Shown piece after piece: positions 18,999 through 28,455 of a stretch of DNA of 44,619 nucleotides. How positions within the stretch are numbered: the first letter of the stretch is position 1; each line of letters starts with the position of its first letter. A program made the position numbers and the translations under genes. The notes beneath the pieces were generated by a model. That model was not told the origin of the DNA and did no database searches. It was given only the letters and a program-made list of their open reading frames with translations. The stretch lies in the NCBI GenBank assembly GCA_001275005.1, contig JWZX01002861.1, positions 1 to 44,619 of the forward strand. Direction: 5' to 3'. This DNA comes from Chrysochromulina tobinii (taxonomy: Eukaryota; Haptophyta; Prymnesiales; Chrysochromulinaceae).

Positions 18999-20435
18999 TC
19001 ACTTGACCTCGCACATTTGCAGCCGGCGCCGCGGCGCCTCCGCCTTCGCGGTGGCGGCGAGCGCTTTGTCGATGGACAAGCGTGCCGCCGCGACGAGCGC
19101 CTCGGCGGCCGTGATGAGGGCGCCCGCCTCCCCATTGGGCGCGCACTCTCCATTGGCGGCGGCGGCGGCGGAGGAGGAGGAGGAGGGGGAGGAGGAGGGG
19201 GGCACGACACGAGCACTCACCGCACATTCATCCACGTAAGTAGCCTCCGCCGGCGAGCGCACCGTGCCCACCTGGAGCCCATAGAAACGAGAGGCGGCCT
19301 GGTGCATCATGCGAAGGGTTGGGTTGGCAGTCGGCGGCAGCTCGCACACGGGCACGCCCGCCACCGCGCGCTGCACCGCGCTCATCATTGGCGGCGGCGC
19401 CGCGCCCTTCGTACGATGCCGCACTGCGGTGGCGGCAGCGCGGCGTCTGCGCGGCTTCGAGCGGCCGCGTTGGGGAGGCACATCGGTGAGCCCGGCGGCT
19501 GTACCCTCCGAGGCAGCGCCGCCCATAACCACCTGCCAACGGCTTCCAGCGACCGCCGCCGTGTCGACCATCTGCCATCCATCTTCGTCGGCTGCCTCGG
19601 TGCTGCTGTCGCTCTCATCGTCGCCGGGCGCCATGCTGGGCGCCAGCGCGAGGTCCAGCGCCATGCTGGGCGCGTGCGCCGCAGCAGGCGAAGCCACCGT
19701 GGGCAGCGCCATGCTGGGCGCGTGCGCCGCAGCAGGCGAAGCCACCGTGGGCAGCGCCATGCTGGGCGCGTGCGCCGCAGCAGGCGAAGCCACCGTGGGC
19801 AGCGCGGGCGGCAGCGCGGCAGAGGATGTGGCGGGCGGTAGAGCGCCGGCCGACTGGAGGATCACCCTGGCGGCCGTGCGCAAGTGCTGCCGCAGCCGTC
19901 GCTCCGCCTCCTGCAGCTCGATGGTCTCGGCGAACTCTATCAATACCGCCCGGTCAACTCGGCTCAGCCGTGTCAGCCGTGTGACGGCCGCCGACGTTGA
20001 GGAGGTGATGGCAACGGCGGTTGGGCGCGAGCGCGGCGGCGTCGAGTGGCGTGCGGCCTCGATTGCCGCCTCGGCCTCCGCGAATCCGTTCTGGTTGATG
20101 ATTCCGAACCGTGCGCCGGGCTGGAAATAGGGTCGCTCGGCGCCCTGGTCCTCGTCGCTATCGGGGTGGGGCATTGCGACGACGCTCTCCCAGAAATTAT
20201 CACGTGCCCACCGCCGGAGGCGCCGCCCTCCCATACGATGGGCAAGGCGCGGGAGGTCGCTCTCCTCCTCGACCTCCTTGCGGCGTGAGCGCACCGGAAG
20301 ATGCGATGCGAAGACCGTTCGTCCAGGGGATACGTGCCGGCCCGGAGAGGCCTGGCGTCCCGGAGAGACATACCGGCCCGGTGACGTGCGAGCCGGCGCG
20401 ATCGCGGGCGAAAAGGCGACGTTGAACGACTGCAT
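18999..20435 (-). CDS. hypothetical protein with SPGR and 16-residue repeats
   Basis: 478 residues from the ATG at 20435 (MQSFNVAFSP); the open frame's further 5' end offers only TTG. The N-terminus has four SPGR motifs, typical of phosphorylated disordered tails. A helical region near 150-195 (VLIEFAETIELQEAERRLRQ) is followed by three perfect 16-residue repeats (PTVASPAAAHAPSMAL register). Then come an acidic stretch, a basic run (RGRSKPRRRRAAATAVRH) that may be a nuclear signal, and a region near 385-415 (MMHQAASRFYGLQVGTV) faintly like an R3H domain but with the wrong Arg-His spacing. Function unknown. Tandem on the same strand with the mitochondrial carrier, 128 bp downstream of it. Confidence 0.65.
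   Translation of the reverse strand: MQSFNVAFSPAIAPARTSPGRYVSPGRQASPGRHVSPGRTVFASHLPVRSRRKEVEEESDLPRLAHRMGGRRLRRWARDNFWESVVAMPHPDSDEDQGAERPYFQPGARFGIINQNGFAEAEAAIEAARHSTPPRSRPTAVAITSSTSAAVTRLTRLSRVDRAVLIEFAETIELQEAERRLRQHLRTAARVILQSAGALPPATSSAALPPALPTVASPAAAHAPSMALPTVASPAAAHAPSMALPTVASPAAAHAPSMALDLALAPSMAPGDDESDSSTEAADEDGWQMVDTAAVAGSRWQVVMGGAASEGTAAGLTDVPPQRGRSKPRRRRAAATAVRHRTKGAAPPPMMSAVQRAVAGVPVCELPPTANPTLRMMHQAASRFYGLQVGTVRSPAEATYVDECAVSARVVPPSSSPSSSSSAAAAANGECAPNGEAGALITAAEALVAAARLSIDKALAATAKAEAPRRRLQMCEVK
19657..19800 (-). repeat. 48-bp tandem repeat x3, identical
   Basis: Three perfect 48-bp units (19657-19704, 19705-19752, 19753-19800) coding for a repeated 16-residue Ala/Pro segment. 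Identity at silent positions points to recent expansion or homogenisation. Confidence 0.95.
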
Positions 20436-20563
20436 TGGCCGCGGCAAAAGGCCTTGACGAGCGGAGAAATATCACCTCCTTCCGCCTTTGGGAAGGTGTG
20501 AACGGACTGTGTTTTGGGGTGGGGAGAAAAACCAAATCTGATTCCAAGGGAATCCGAACGCCC

Positions 20564-21721
20564 TCATGAGTACGAACCCCGAAGCCTCTTGAGCGTCTGC
20601 TCGTACGTGAGGAAGTACACGACCGACCAGGCAACTTTGCGTGTGGCGACTGTGATCGAGAAGGCTCGCGCAAGCGCCAATCCGCGTGAGAGAGTGGGCG
20701 AGACTGTGCAAGCATTGTGCAGGCTGGAGTGCGTGTCAGCCAAAGGCACGTCCAGGCGCGCGCCTCCGCGTTGTGCATGCACGTACTCGGAACGAAGCCC
20801 TTGTACAGCGACGCGACGCCTTCGATCGCAGGCATGCGCATGAAGCAGTCTACGACGCCCGCATACTGCACAACACCCTCAGTGGGCACGCCGCCCGCCT
20901 GCGCCATAAGGCGGGTCTTTACCACATCTACTGGGGTCGAGAAGATGGCCGAGACAGTGCCTGCGATGCCGGAGGCACCGAAATGGCCGAGTGGGCCGTC
21001 GGGAACGCCCGCAGCGATGAGTCGCGTCTTAGCCTCGTCATAGCATCCTATCTCGCACGCGTTGCCGATGAAGCAGCGCGCGACATTCGGCTGGCAGCCG
21101 CTCCAGAAGCCCCGGAGACCTGCGCCGCTGTATACGTTGCTCAGTACCGTCGACACTTTGGGCGTCGACAGTCCTCTGTGTGCCTGCATCTGAGTCTTGA
21201 TCTGCCGAGACGTAAAGGTGACACGAGCGCAGGGGTCAGGATGCCACACTTCACTCCTCAATCAAGGAGGAAGCGCGGTGAGGAGACGCCGTTGGCATGC
21301 CAATGGTGCGCACCACTTCCGTCGGGTTCATCATGATGATGCTCAGGGCACCCGCCGTGCCACCAGCGAGCACTCTCTTGATGAATGGAATCTCCTCCCT
21401 GGGCACATCACCAGCGATCGCGTTGCGCACAGGCTCATACAAGACGAAGGACATGCCGGTGTACGTAACCTGCCGCAGCAGCGCGGGCTGAAAGCCGCGC
21501 CATAAGGCCGCGGCACCGTCATCCCGACCTATTCGGTGCATGGCCTGAAACAGCCCTGTGTACCGTATCGGCTGCGAGGCGCCCGAGCATTGAAGCTGCA
21601 GTCGGACTTTTGCAGCATCAATCGGGAGAGTGAGCATCTCAGCGACCCCGGCACCGATGCCTGCGGCAATAAATCGCTGCATCGCACTCGTGCTGACTTT
21701 ATCGGCCTCGCCGGACGCCAT
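20564..21721 (-). CDS. mitochondrial carrier, uncoupling/dicarboxylate type, three exons
   Basis: 302 residues from exons 21721-21314, 21201-20787 and 20649-20564. This is the normal carrier length with six membrane helices in three repeats of the inner mitochondrial membrane. All three signatures are present: PIDAAKVRLQ (Pro33), PTEVIKTQMQ (Pro133, formed across the first splice) and TPVDVVKTRL (Pro226). The end is KGFVP, then RKVAWSVVYFLTYEQ, joined across the second splice. Signature wording (AKVRLQ, then PVDVVKTRLM) is closest to the UCP/dicarboxylate/oxoglutarate branch. The substrate cannot be assigned. Unspliced reading meets stops in both introns, and splicing restores family motifs exactly, which supports the model. 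Confidence 0.88.
20650..20786 (-). other. mitochondrial carrier intron 2
   Basis: 137-nt intron with donor GTACGT and acceptor ATCACAG. Joining gives KGFVPIATRKVAW, the expected end of the sixth helix region. Not built of repeats, unlike the exostosin and Sfi1-like introns. Confidence 0.75.
21202..21313 (-). other. mitochondrial carrier intron 1
   Basis: 112-nt phase-0 intron with donor GTGCGC and acceptor CTCGGCAG. It interrupts the second carrier signature between PTEV and IKTQMQ. Confidence 0.75.
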
Positions 21722-22006
21722 CTCGTCCGTTCACACGATCAAACGCTCCGGACGCCATTTCGTCCGTTCACACGGACATGTGTGTGTGTGAATGTGAATG
21801 TGTGTCTGTGTGACTTCTAACACGGACAGGCGCCGACTGGGTTTTGCGCTCGATGAATCTTGGAAATATGAAAAGTGTCGAATTATAACCAATGAGCAAT
21901 GTCCCTATCGTATGAAATAAGCTGTGCGCCTGTGATGCTGTGAAAATAAAGGCTCCGAGTGTCTAGATTACCAACATCCAACAACTCTCTAGGTATGCCA
22001 ACATTC
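21722..22006. promoter_or_regulatory. carrier upstream region with simple repeats
   Basis: 285 bp between the carrier ATG and the stop of the next minus-strand gene. Holds a repeated tcgtccgttcacac element (two copies around 21724-21772) and a TG-rich run at 21779-21812. No gene seen. Confidence 0.4.
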
Positions 22007-23341
22007 TCACCGCGTAGCCATCGGCAGCAGCAGCCCCCCGACGGACCTGCTCCAGATTTCACCACGTTGCCCGAGCTGCCGGGACTCGTGGTACAATAGA
22101 GCGCGCATACGCGACGCGGACTGTGCTGATGGCGGGATCCGCGGCCCGCCTGGATTTCCGAACGGATTCCGGGGTGTGCCTATGGAGGGGGAAATCGACG
22201 CCCCTGTTGGTGCAAAGTGAGGCGTCGACGCCGCACGCGACAGCTGCGCTGCCATAGTTGCGCGCGAGAGCACACGGCCGAGCAAGGCCCCCCCGAGAGT
22301 AATCTCACCAAACTGGTCGAGCTTGCGACGTGCCAAGACCTCAGCACGGGCCAGCTCGTCCGGTTCGCGCATCTCCAATGCCTTGGCAGAGCTGGAGGCC
22401 AGCGTCCACGCCTGCATCCTGTGCATCTCGGCCATCCTGGCGCCCATCTCGGCTTCCATGGCTGCCAGTGTAGAGTCGTGCATCTGCTCGTCTTCCTCGA
22501 TCTTCCTCTGCAAATCTTGCACTTGCACCATTGCCGCCTCGTGAAGCTCTTGCAGCTCCTCAAGCATTTGCGAGTAGCGATTGGCTCGCAGCGTCTGCTC
22601 GCGCACCTTGACCGTCAACGCGGCTTTTTCCTCGGACAGTTTGTAGTTCTGAGCCTGATTTGCTTCCTCAGTCGCCTGGGCTGATGCTAACGCTCGACGC
22701 ACGCTCGAGTCCATTTCGTTGAGCCGCTCGATGGCAGTGTTGCATTCGCGGCTGAACTCATCGCGCTGCGACTTCATCTTGGCCTCGATCTCCCTGACCG
22801 TCAGCGCGTGGCCTTCCGCTCCCAGCAGCATACGAGCGTGCGTTGCATGCTCACGCTCCAGCGATTCTCGCCATCGGGCGAGGAGGCGCTTGCCCTCTTG
22901 ATTGTGGAACTCGTCTGCGTAGCGCAGGTCCTCTCGGAGTGCGGCCAGCTCCGCCTCGTGGACCATCTGAAGTGTGTCGTAAGTGTTCGCGCCCTCGTCA
23001 ACGACGTCCAGTTTCTCACGGGTTAGCCCGCTGCAGTGGTTCCAAAACTCCACCTCCAAGGCATCGGTGGTGCTCATCAGCGTCTCCATCACCTTGTTTG
23101 TTGCGGCGACAAGGCCACGAGCAGTAGCCCGATCGTCCGAATTTTTGAACAGCTTCTCGAGGAGGGCACGCTGCTCGAAGAGCGTCCGATGCCCCTCTGT
23201 CCGTGCGAGCCGGGAGGCTTCGAGCGCGCGGTCGAAGTACGCCTGCACGCGTCGCGTTCGCGGAGCTTGCCGGTCCTCAGATGGAGTCATGACCTTGAAG
23301 TCGGCGTTGGCACTAGCCTCTCGCTTACCAACGCGCTGCAT
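22007..23341 (-). CDS. coiled-coil protein of unknown function
   Basis: 444 residues from the ATG at 23341. Residues about 30 to 345 are almost entirely helical and charged, with heptad-like Leu/Ala spacing (for example LREDLRYADEFHNQEGKRLL, then EELQELHEAAMVQVQDLQRK). A Ser/Pro/Gly-rich tail follows (FAPTGASISPSIGTPRNPFG). No catalytic motif or membrane segment. The architecture fits a cytoskeletal or axonemal coiled-coil protein, and the next gene upstream on the same strand is a dynein docking protein. That link is inference from neighbourhood only. Confidence 0.75.
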   Translation of the reverse strand: MQRVGKREASANADFKVMTPSEDRQAPRTRRVQAYFDRALEASRLARTEGHRTLFEQRALLEKLFKNSDDRATARGLVAATNKVMETLMSTTDALEVEFWNHCSGLTREKLDVVDEGANTYDTLQMVHEAELAALREDLRYADEFHNQEGKRLLARWRESLEREHATHARMLLGAEGHALTVREIEAKMKSQRDEFSRECNTAIERLNEMDSSVRRALASAQATEEANQAQNYKLSEEKAALTVKVREQTLRANRYSQMLEELQELHEAAMVQVQDLQRKIEEDEQMHDSTLAAMEAEMGARMAEMHRMQAWTLASSSAKALEMREPDELARAEVLARRKLDQFGEITLGGALLGRVLSRATMAAQLSRAASTPHFAPTGASISPSIGTPRNPFGNPGGPRIPPSAQSASRMRALLYHESRQLGQRGEIWSRSVGGLLLPMATR

Positions 23342-23983
23342 CTGCGGAAGTGCCTCGTCCCTTTAGCGTAGGGGTCCGGCCATCATCTTCGTTGTTCTGA
23401 CGGTTTCAGTTGACAAGATTCAATTCTCAAGTCACGCAAAGGGGGAGGAATAGGGCTTATCTTGGGGAGGAATAGGCTTATCTTGGGTACGGCCCCCGAC
23501 AACCGAGCCGCACTCCTGCACAGCCGGACCGCGGACGATCTCGTGCTGGCCGGGTCCCGCTCCCGGACGCGGCACCCGGTGCGTGCTGCGTCGCACCGCC
23601 GTTGTGGGGTGTGGCCCCGGCGGCCCCCCGGCGCGTTCGGGTGCAGACCAGCCCTTCCGGCGTGGTCCCACCGCCCCGGTTCCGGGACCAAGTCCGGCGA
23701 CCGGCCCCCCACCGCGCACCGGGACCGGCGCGGCGAGGGATCGGTTATCCGTTATGAACTTTGCTAGTCGTTTATTTGGCGGACAATACCGGAGAGTCTC
23801 AGCGAATCCAATGGGAACTACCCGGATATAAACAGACTTCTGTCTTCTCGAACGACCCGGAGGAAGATAGGGCAAGATCAGCTGCGACAGATTTTCTGAG
23901 ATTCACCGTGCGCCGGGCCCGGGGTCGAGGAGCGAGATCGAGAGAGGAACAGCTCGATTGCACGTGCGCGGCCGATTCAGCTA
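23342..23983. other. intergenic, 642 bp, with direct repeat and GC-rich block
   Basis: Lies between the coiled-coil gene start and the dynein docking gene stop, both minus. A direct repeat of about 21 bp (gggaggaatag, then gcttatcttg) occurs at 23443-23464 and 23465-23485. A very GC-rich block follows at about 23490-23740, ending abruptly in AT-richer DNA. Open frames here are Pro/Arg/Gly-rich shadows. Confidence 0.5.
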
Positions 23984-26482
23984 TCACCGCGCTTGACGCC
24001 CCCCCACACCAGCAATCGGCTGCAAGCTCACGTTGCTCGTCGAGCGCACTTGGCCGAGGGGGCGCGAGCTGCCACTACTGCCCAGGGGGCCGAGGGTCGG
24101 CATCGAGCCGTGCGACGCCGAGCCGCCGAGGCCGCTCGGCGCGGGCGGCAGCCCGCGTGGCTGCGCGAGCGGCGCAGGCGGCGGGCCTTTGGCCGGCGCG
24201 AGGTTCGCCGAGGCGAGGGCGAGGTGCTTGAGGTGTTGGATCTGTCGACGCTCTTGCTCGAGCTGCTCAAGGCGGCGCGTGATGTCCTCAATCTCCCGGC
24301 GCGGCTCGTGCAGCTGATCGTCGGAGCTCCCGTACTGGTCCGCGCCGGCACGGCCGTAAAAGGCAGCGGCGCTCTCCTCGCCGTAGCTGGGCGCGGCCTC
24401 GGTCAGCCCGGGCAGCTTTGGCAGCGTCTCTGCCGCAAAGGCCCGCGACGACGCCTTATCCTGACTGATCCGCGTCACGTGATCGAAGATCTCGCGTCCA
24501 CCCCCAGAACGGAAGATGTTCGGCTCCGAACGGTTCGTACGCAAATCGGACGGTGCGGACCGATTCCGTCCCACGGGCTTCGCTGGGTCAACCCGGCTAG
24601 CCTGGCCCTGCAGCTGCGAGTTCGAGTTTGACGGCGTCAAGCCGCCGCGCGCATTGAAGCTCAGGGGTGGCGGCGGCGTGCCACTCGCGTGCCCGCGACG
24701 GCGCTGGAGCCACTCATCGATCGTGGCGTCGCGCTGCGCCCTGTCGAGCAGCTTGGCCGACGTGCGCGCGCGCGTGTCGTTCATTTTGTCCACCTTTGCG
24801 GGGTCGATGCCACGCGCAGCCTCGCGCTCCTCCTCGGCAATGCGATCCATTTGAGCCTGCACGCCCGAAAGGACCTGATCCATGAGCTCGGAGCGGAGGG
24901 AGGCGCGCCCGTACTTCATCTTCTCCATGCCCGTCGAGGGCGCGAGGTCCTTGTCGTGGTGCGACGTGAGCGACAGCGGCGCCTCGATCGTCGGCGCTTG
25001 GACGCCCACGCGCCCGCGCCGCGCTCTGCTCCCGCTCCCGTGAGCCGCCGCTTCGGGAACGCTTGCGGGCGCGCTCACAGGCTCACTCGCGGGCGCGCCT
25101 GCGGCGAGTGCCGCGCTCGCCGGCCGGCTCCCGGTGGCGGGCATCGGCGAGAGCGGCGCCTCTGAGCCGTCGGCTGTCTGTGCTTCGGTCTCGTCCTCGT
25201 CATAATCGACAGGCGGCAAGGCGGCCGCGGCGGCGATCGTCTTGCCGACGAGTCGCACGACGAGGGCTTCGACGAGGGCCAGATGCTCGAGCAGGCTGGC
25301 CGGCGTGATGAGCACCTCGGTCCCGCCCTCATGCTTCTCGAGCTGCGCCGCCAGCAGCGGTATACTGAGGAACGCCTCCGTCAGCTGAGCGCACATCTGC
25401 GTCAGCAAGGCACCCTTTTCAGCCGTCTGGCGCTCGAGATCTGCCGAGCTGTTGGACGTGCCCATCGTGATGGCATTGCGTGAGATCGCGAGCATGCGCC
25501 ATTTGTGCAGGCCCTCCTCCGCGACCTCCGTCTCCTTTTTGATCCGCGCCACCTCCGCGTTCAGAGTGTCCACTTCGTCCTCGAGCTCTCCCTGCTTTCC
25601 CCACAGAGAGAGTACCTTCGAGCCCGTCGCGCGATACGCATCCACGAGCTCGCCGAGTGACGAAACCTTGAGCGTGTCGTAGACGCGGTCGAGCGAGTGC
25701 TGGATCTCGAGCCGGTGGTTGCGCACGTTCGTAAACCGCTCGAGCTCGCCCGCGCGCTCCTCCTCCGCCTGGCGTGCGAGCACGAGCGCCGCCTGCACCT
25801 CGGCCTTGGCCTCGTCGACGCGCGCGTCGCGCTGCCGGCACTCGTCGTCGAGCTCCTCCATCTGAAGATCGCAATCATCCATCTGGATGGCCAGCTGGCG
25901 GACCTCCTCCTGCGCGCGCCGCTTCAGCTCGCCCAGCTTGAGCACGATCGTCTCCTTCTCGGCGTATGCGCGCTGCGCGGAGGCGATCAGCATGCTGATC
26001 TCCGCCTGCGCATTCGAGACCAGCTCGCCGCCCTCCTTAACGGCGGAGTGGTGGTAGAGGCGCGCGCGCCGGCGGTGATCTATGTCCGTCTTGAGCTCGC
26101 GATTTGCCGCGAGCTTCTCGCCGAGCAGCTTCTGCCTTTTGTTGATCTGATCGCGCAGGATCTCCTTGCGGCGCATCGCGCGCCGCATCACGGCCTGCGC
26201 CGTCTCCTGTCCGACCAGCTCGACCGGCGGCGGCCCCTTGAGCGTGTTGACGTTAACGCGGTTGGCGCGCTCGCCCGTCGTCTTGCACTTCTTCCGCAGA
26301 TCGCGATCCTGCTCCTCAAGCTGTGAGCGCAGCTGGCTCATCTCATGCTCGCGCTGCACGACCTGAGCGCGGAAGAGGTCGAGCCGCTTGGCGAGCTCGA
26401 CGACCCGCTGCGCGTCCCCACTCTGCTGGCGCTTCTGCTCAGGCCGTAGGCTCGACGAGCTGGACGCGGCGGCCGCTTTCAT
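23984..26482 (-). CDS. outer dynein arm docking complex protein, ODAD1/CCDC114-like
   Basis: 832 residues from the ATG at 26482; the frame further upstream offers only a GTG. In motile cilia this family anchors outer dynein arms to doublet microtubules. Residues about 20 to 390 form a long coiled coil with family hallmarks in order: QLRSQLEEQDRDLRKK near the start; KLLGEKLAANRELKTDIDHR, then RRARLYHH, matching the family's N-x-x-L-x-x-E-I-D-x-L-R-x-E-R segment; ISMLIASAQRAYAEKETI; and SSLGELVDAYRATGSKVLSL, then ELEDEVDTLNAEVARIKKE, matching the segment around the family's D-ELV-F-EAE-NFSLFN. The C-terminal 400 residues are low-complexity and Ala/Pro/Ser-rich. ODAD1 versus ODAD3/CCDC151-type paralogue is not fully settled. 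It implies motile flagella. Confidence 0.75.
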   Translation of the reverse strand: MKAAAASSSSSLRPEQKRQQSGDAQRVVELAKRLDLFRAQVVQREHEMSQLRSQLEEQDRDLRKKCKTTGERANRVNVNTLKGPPPVELVGQETAQAVMRRAMRRKEILRDQINKRQKLLGEKLAANRELKTDIDHRRRARLYHHSAVKEGGELVSNAQAEISMLIASAQRAYAEKETIVLKLGELKRRAQEEVRQLAIQMDDCDLQMEELDDECRQRDARVDEAKAEVQAALVLARQAEEERAGELERFTNVRNHRLEIQHSLDRVYDTLKVSSLGELVDAYRATGSKVLSLWGKQGELEDEVDTLNAEVARIKKETEVAEEGLHKWRMLAISRNAITMGTSNSSADLERQTAEKGALLTQMCAQLTEAFLSIPLLAAQLEKHEGGTEVLITPASLLEHLALVEALVVRLVGKTIAAAAALPPVDYDEDETEAQTADGSEAPLSPMPATGSRPASAALAAGAPASEPVSAPASVPEAAAHGSGSRARRGRVGVQAPTIEAPLSLTSHHDKDLAPSTGMEKMKYGRASLRSELMDQVLSGVQAQMDRIAEEEREAARGIDPAKVDKMNDTRARTSAKLLDRAQRDATIDEWLQRRRGHASGTPPPPLSFNARGGLTPSNSNSQLQGQASRVDPAKPVGRNRSAPSDLRTNRSEPNIFRSGGGREIFDHVTRISQDKASSRAFAAETLPKLPGLTEAAPSYGEESAAAFYGRAGADQYGSSDDQLHEPRREIEDITRRLEQLEQERRQIQHLKHLALASANLAPAKGPPPAPLAQPRGLPPAPSGLGGSASHGSMPTLGPLGSSGSSRPLGQVRSTSNVSLQPIAGVGGRQAR

Positions 26483-26730
26483 GGCGAGCAAAAGAACTCT
26501 TTCTGAACCGCTCGTGATGAGGTTCCCAATCCGCTTTTTCAACTTCACCCCACATTGCAGCTTCCGGCCTGAAACATATACTTGTAATATAAGTCTCGCG
26601 CGTCTCCAATCGCAGAGGCACGTGATGTCTTATCCGCGCAGGAAACTTTCTGTGAATGTGAACCGCGCGTCCACATGCCAGACTCACATTAGAGGCGGCT
26701 TGCGAACCTTGTGCCGCTCCCGTGCCAACC
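26483..26730. promoter_or_regulatory. divergent promoter region, dynein docking gene / ERV-PDI gene
   Basis: 248 bp between ATGs at 26482 (minus) and 26731 (plus). AT-richer than the coding flanks. Probably a bidirectional promoter; no motif recognised. Confidence 0.4.
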
Positions 26731-28455
26731 ATGAGCAACCGCGGGCTGAAGAAGTACAACTTTTTCAAGCACATCCAAGAAGACCTGGTAGAAAGCACGA
26801 CGGCGGGCACCATCATCTCACTGATCGGCACCGTCGTCATGATCACACTCTTCATCTTCGAGCTGAACGCCTACTTCCAACTCAGCTCGAAGACGACGCT
26901 CGTGGTCGACGAGCTCCTGGACGACGTGCTGCGCGCCAACTTCAACGTCACGCTTCACCAGGTGCCGTGCGAATACCTGAGCGTCGACGTCTCCGACATG
27001 ACCGGCTCGCAGCGACACAACGTCTCCAAGGACATCCTCAAGTGGCGCCTCGACTCCCAGCAGCGCGTGCTCGAGTCGACGGCCGCCGTCGCCGCGAAGA
27101 CGGTCTCCGAGGGCCCGCAGCAGCATGAGACCCACGGCGGCGCCTTCGACGTCTTCGACCCAGACGAGTACGAGCCGCCGGACACCAACCTGAGCCAAGC
27201 GCTCACCTCCGAGACATTCAACGGCTTCCTCAAGGCGCACGAGCTGACGGTGGTCAACTTCTTCGCGCCCTGGTGCATCTGGTGCCGCCGCTTCGAGCCC
27301 GTCTACCTCGAGGCGGCCTCCCAAGTCCCCAAGCTCCAATTCCATGGGCATGCCCGGCTCGCGCAGGTGGATTGCGTCGCCAATCAAGCCTTCTGCGCAC
27401 AGAACCTCATCCGCGCCTACCCGACGGTGCGCATGTACAAGGATGGCGATCCGGTCAACTTTGAACTCTTCACGGGCATGCGCACCGTGCCGGCCGTCAT
27501 CGGCTTCATTCAGCAGCAGATGGACCAGTACAAGGTCTCCCACCGCGTGAAGCACAAGGAAGGCCAGGCGCGCTTCGTGGTGAAGCACGGCGCACTCTCG
27601 GCCGGCTCCGATCTGTACCGCGCGCGCATGGATGCCGAAGAGGCGCAGGTCTACTGCGGCACGAATGTCGCGTGTGCCGGCTTCACTTGGCAATCGAAGC
27701 CGCCGCATCCGGTCAAGGAGGGTCAGCTCGTGGCTGGACCGGAGGAAGCGCCATTGGTCTACTTCAAGGGCAATATTGACGTGCAGCAGGCGCATTCGAG
27801 CTTGAACACGGATGATGCGTGGACGGCGTACATCAAGCTGACGAACGCGACGCACGCGGCCTCCGCTTCGGGCAGCCTCGCGCACGGCCCTGAGGGCTGC
27901 CGCATCGCTGGTCATCTGAACGTGCGCAAGGTACCCGGGTCCCTCAAGCTGCGGCTTCATTCCACCGAGCATGACCATGTGGTGCATATGATCAATACGA
28001 GCCACACCGTGGACGCGCTCTGGTTTGGCGAGCCGATCTCGCACTCGCAGAGGACGCTGCTGCCCTTGGAAGATCAGCTCGAGCTGCTCTCGCCAACGTC
28101 ACATCGGCTCGACGGGCTGCCTTTCATCTCGGCTGAGGCGGGCCACTCGCACGTCCACTACCTCAAGGTGGTGACCAAGGTGATCAAGCACCCGCGGCAC
28201 GGCTCGCTCGACACGCTCGCGTACAAGTACACGGTGCACTCGAACCGGTACGAGGAACCCAATGACGGCGAGCCCGAGATTGCGTTCAAGTACGATCTCT
28301 CGCCGATCTCGATCGTCGTCGAGCAGGAGCGCGTGCCGGCGTACAAGTTCATCACCTCGAGCTGCGCGATCATCGGCGGCGTCTTCACGGTCATCGGCCT
28401 GCTCGAGAATGTCATCCACCACACCGCGAGCGCCATCACCAAGAAGACGATTTGA
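26731..28455 (+). CDS. ERV/ERGIC-PDI fusion protein (PDI-C type) with extra PAN-like domain
   Basis: 574 residues from ATG 26731 (a GTG nine bases upstream extends the frame). Early-secretory membrane thiol oxidoreductase and cargo-receptor type, like plant PDIL5-3/5-4. Order: ERGIC N-terminal region with YNFFKHIQEDL; first membrane helix near 22-48; luminal part; thioredoxin domain at about 150-275 with active site WCIWC (Cys182, Cys185); an inserted module near 285-375; the COPII-coated ERV C-terminal region (about 390-540; HSNRYEE and FKYDLSPISI); and a second membrane helix near 545-565, then a KKTI end. The insert (GSDLYRARMDAEEAQVYCGT, then CAGFTWQ and YFKGN) resembles PAN/apple-like modules and is not a standard part of the family. 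The CxWC centre suggests reductase/isomerase-type redox activity. Confidence 0.88.
   Translation: MSNRGLKKYNFFKHIQEDLVESTTAGTIISLIGTVVMITLFIFELNAYFQLSSKTTLVVDELLDDVLRANFNVTLHQVPCEYLSVDVSDMTGSQRHNVSKDILKWRLDSQQRVLESTAAVAAKTVSEGPQQHETHGGAFDVFDPDEYEPPDTNLSQALTSETFNGFLKAHELTVVNFFAPWCIWCRRFEPVYLEAASQVPKLQFHGHARLAQVDCVANQAFCAQNLIRAYPTVRMYKDGDPVNFELFTGMRTVPAVIGFIQQQMDQYKVSHRVKHKEGQARFVVKHGALSAGSDLYRARMDAEEAQVYCGTNVACAGFTWQSKPPHPVKEGQLVAGPEEAPLVYFKGNIDVQQAHSSLNTDDAWTAYIKLTNATHAASASGSLAHGPEGCRIAGHLNVRKVPGSLKLRLHSTEHDHVVHMINTSHTVDALWFGEPISHSQRTLLPLEDQLELLSPTSHRLDGLPFISAEAGHSHVHYLKVVTKVIKHPRHGSLDTLAYKYTVHSNRYEEPNDGEPEIAFKYDLSPISIVVEQERVPAYKFITSSCAIIGGVFTVIGLLENVIHHTASAITKKTI

Noticed and set aside
19250..19340. 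R3H domain in the repeat-containing hypothetical protein
   Set aside because: MHQAASRFYGLQV looks similar, but the Arg and His are two rather than three residues apart and the rest does not fit.
23490..23740. rDNA or structured RNA in the GC-rich block
   Set aside because: No conserved rRNA core sequence or tRNA T-loop pattern was seen; composition alone explains the look.
26818..28044. 408-residue minus-strand frame over the ERV-PDI gene
   Set aside because: Antisense shadow; the plus strand has thioredoxin and ERV motifs.
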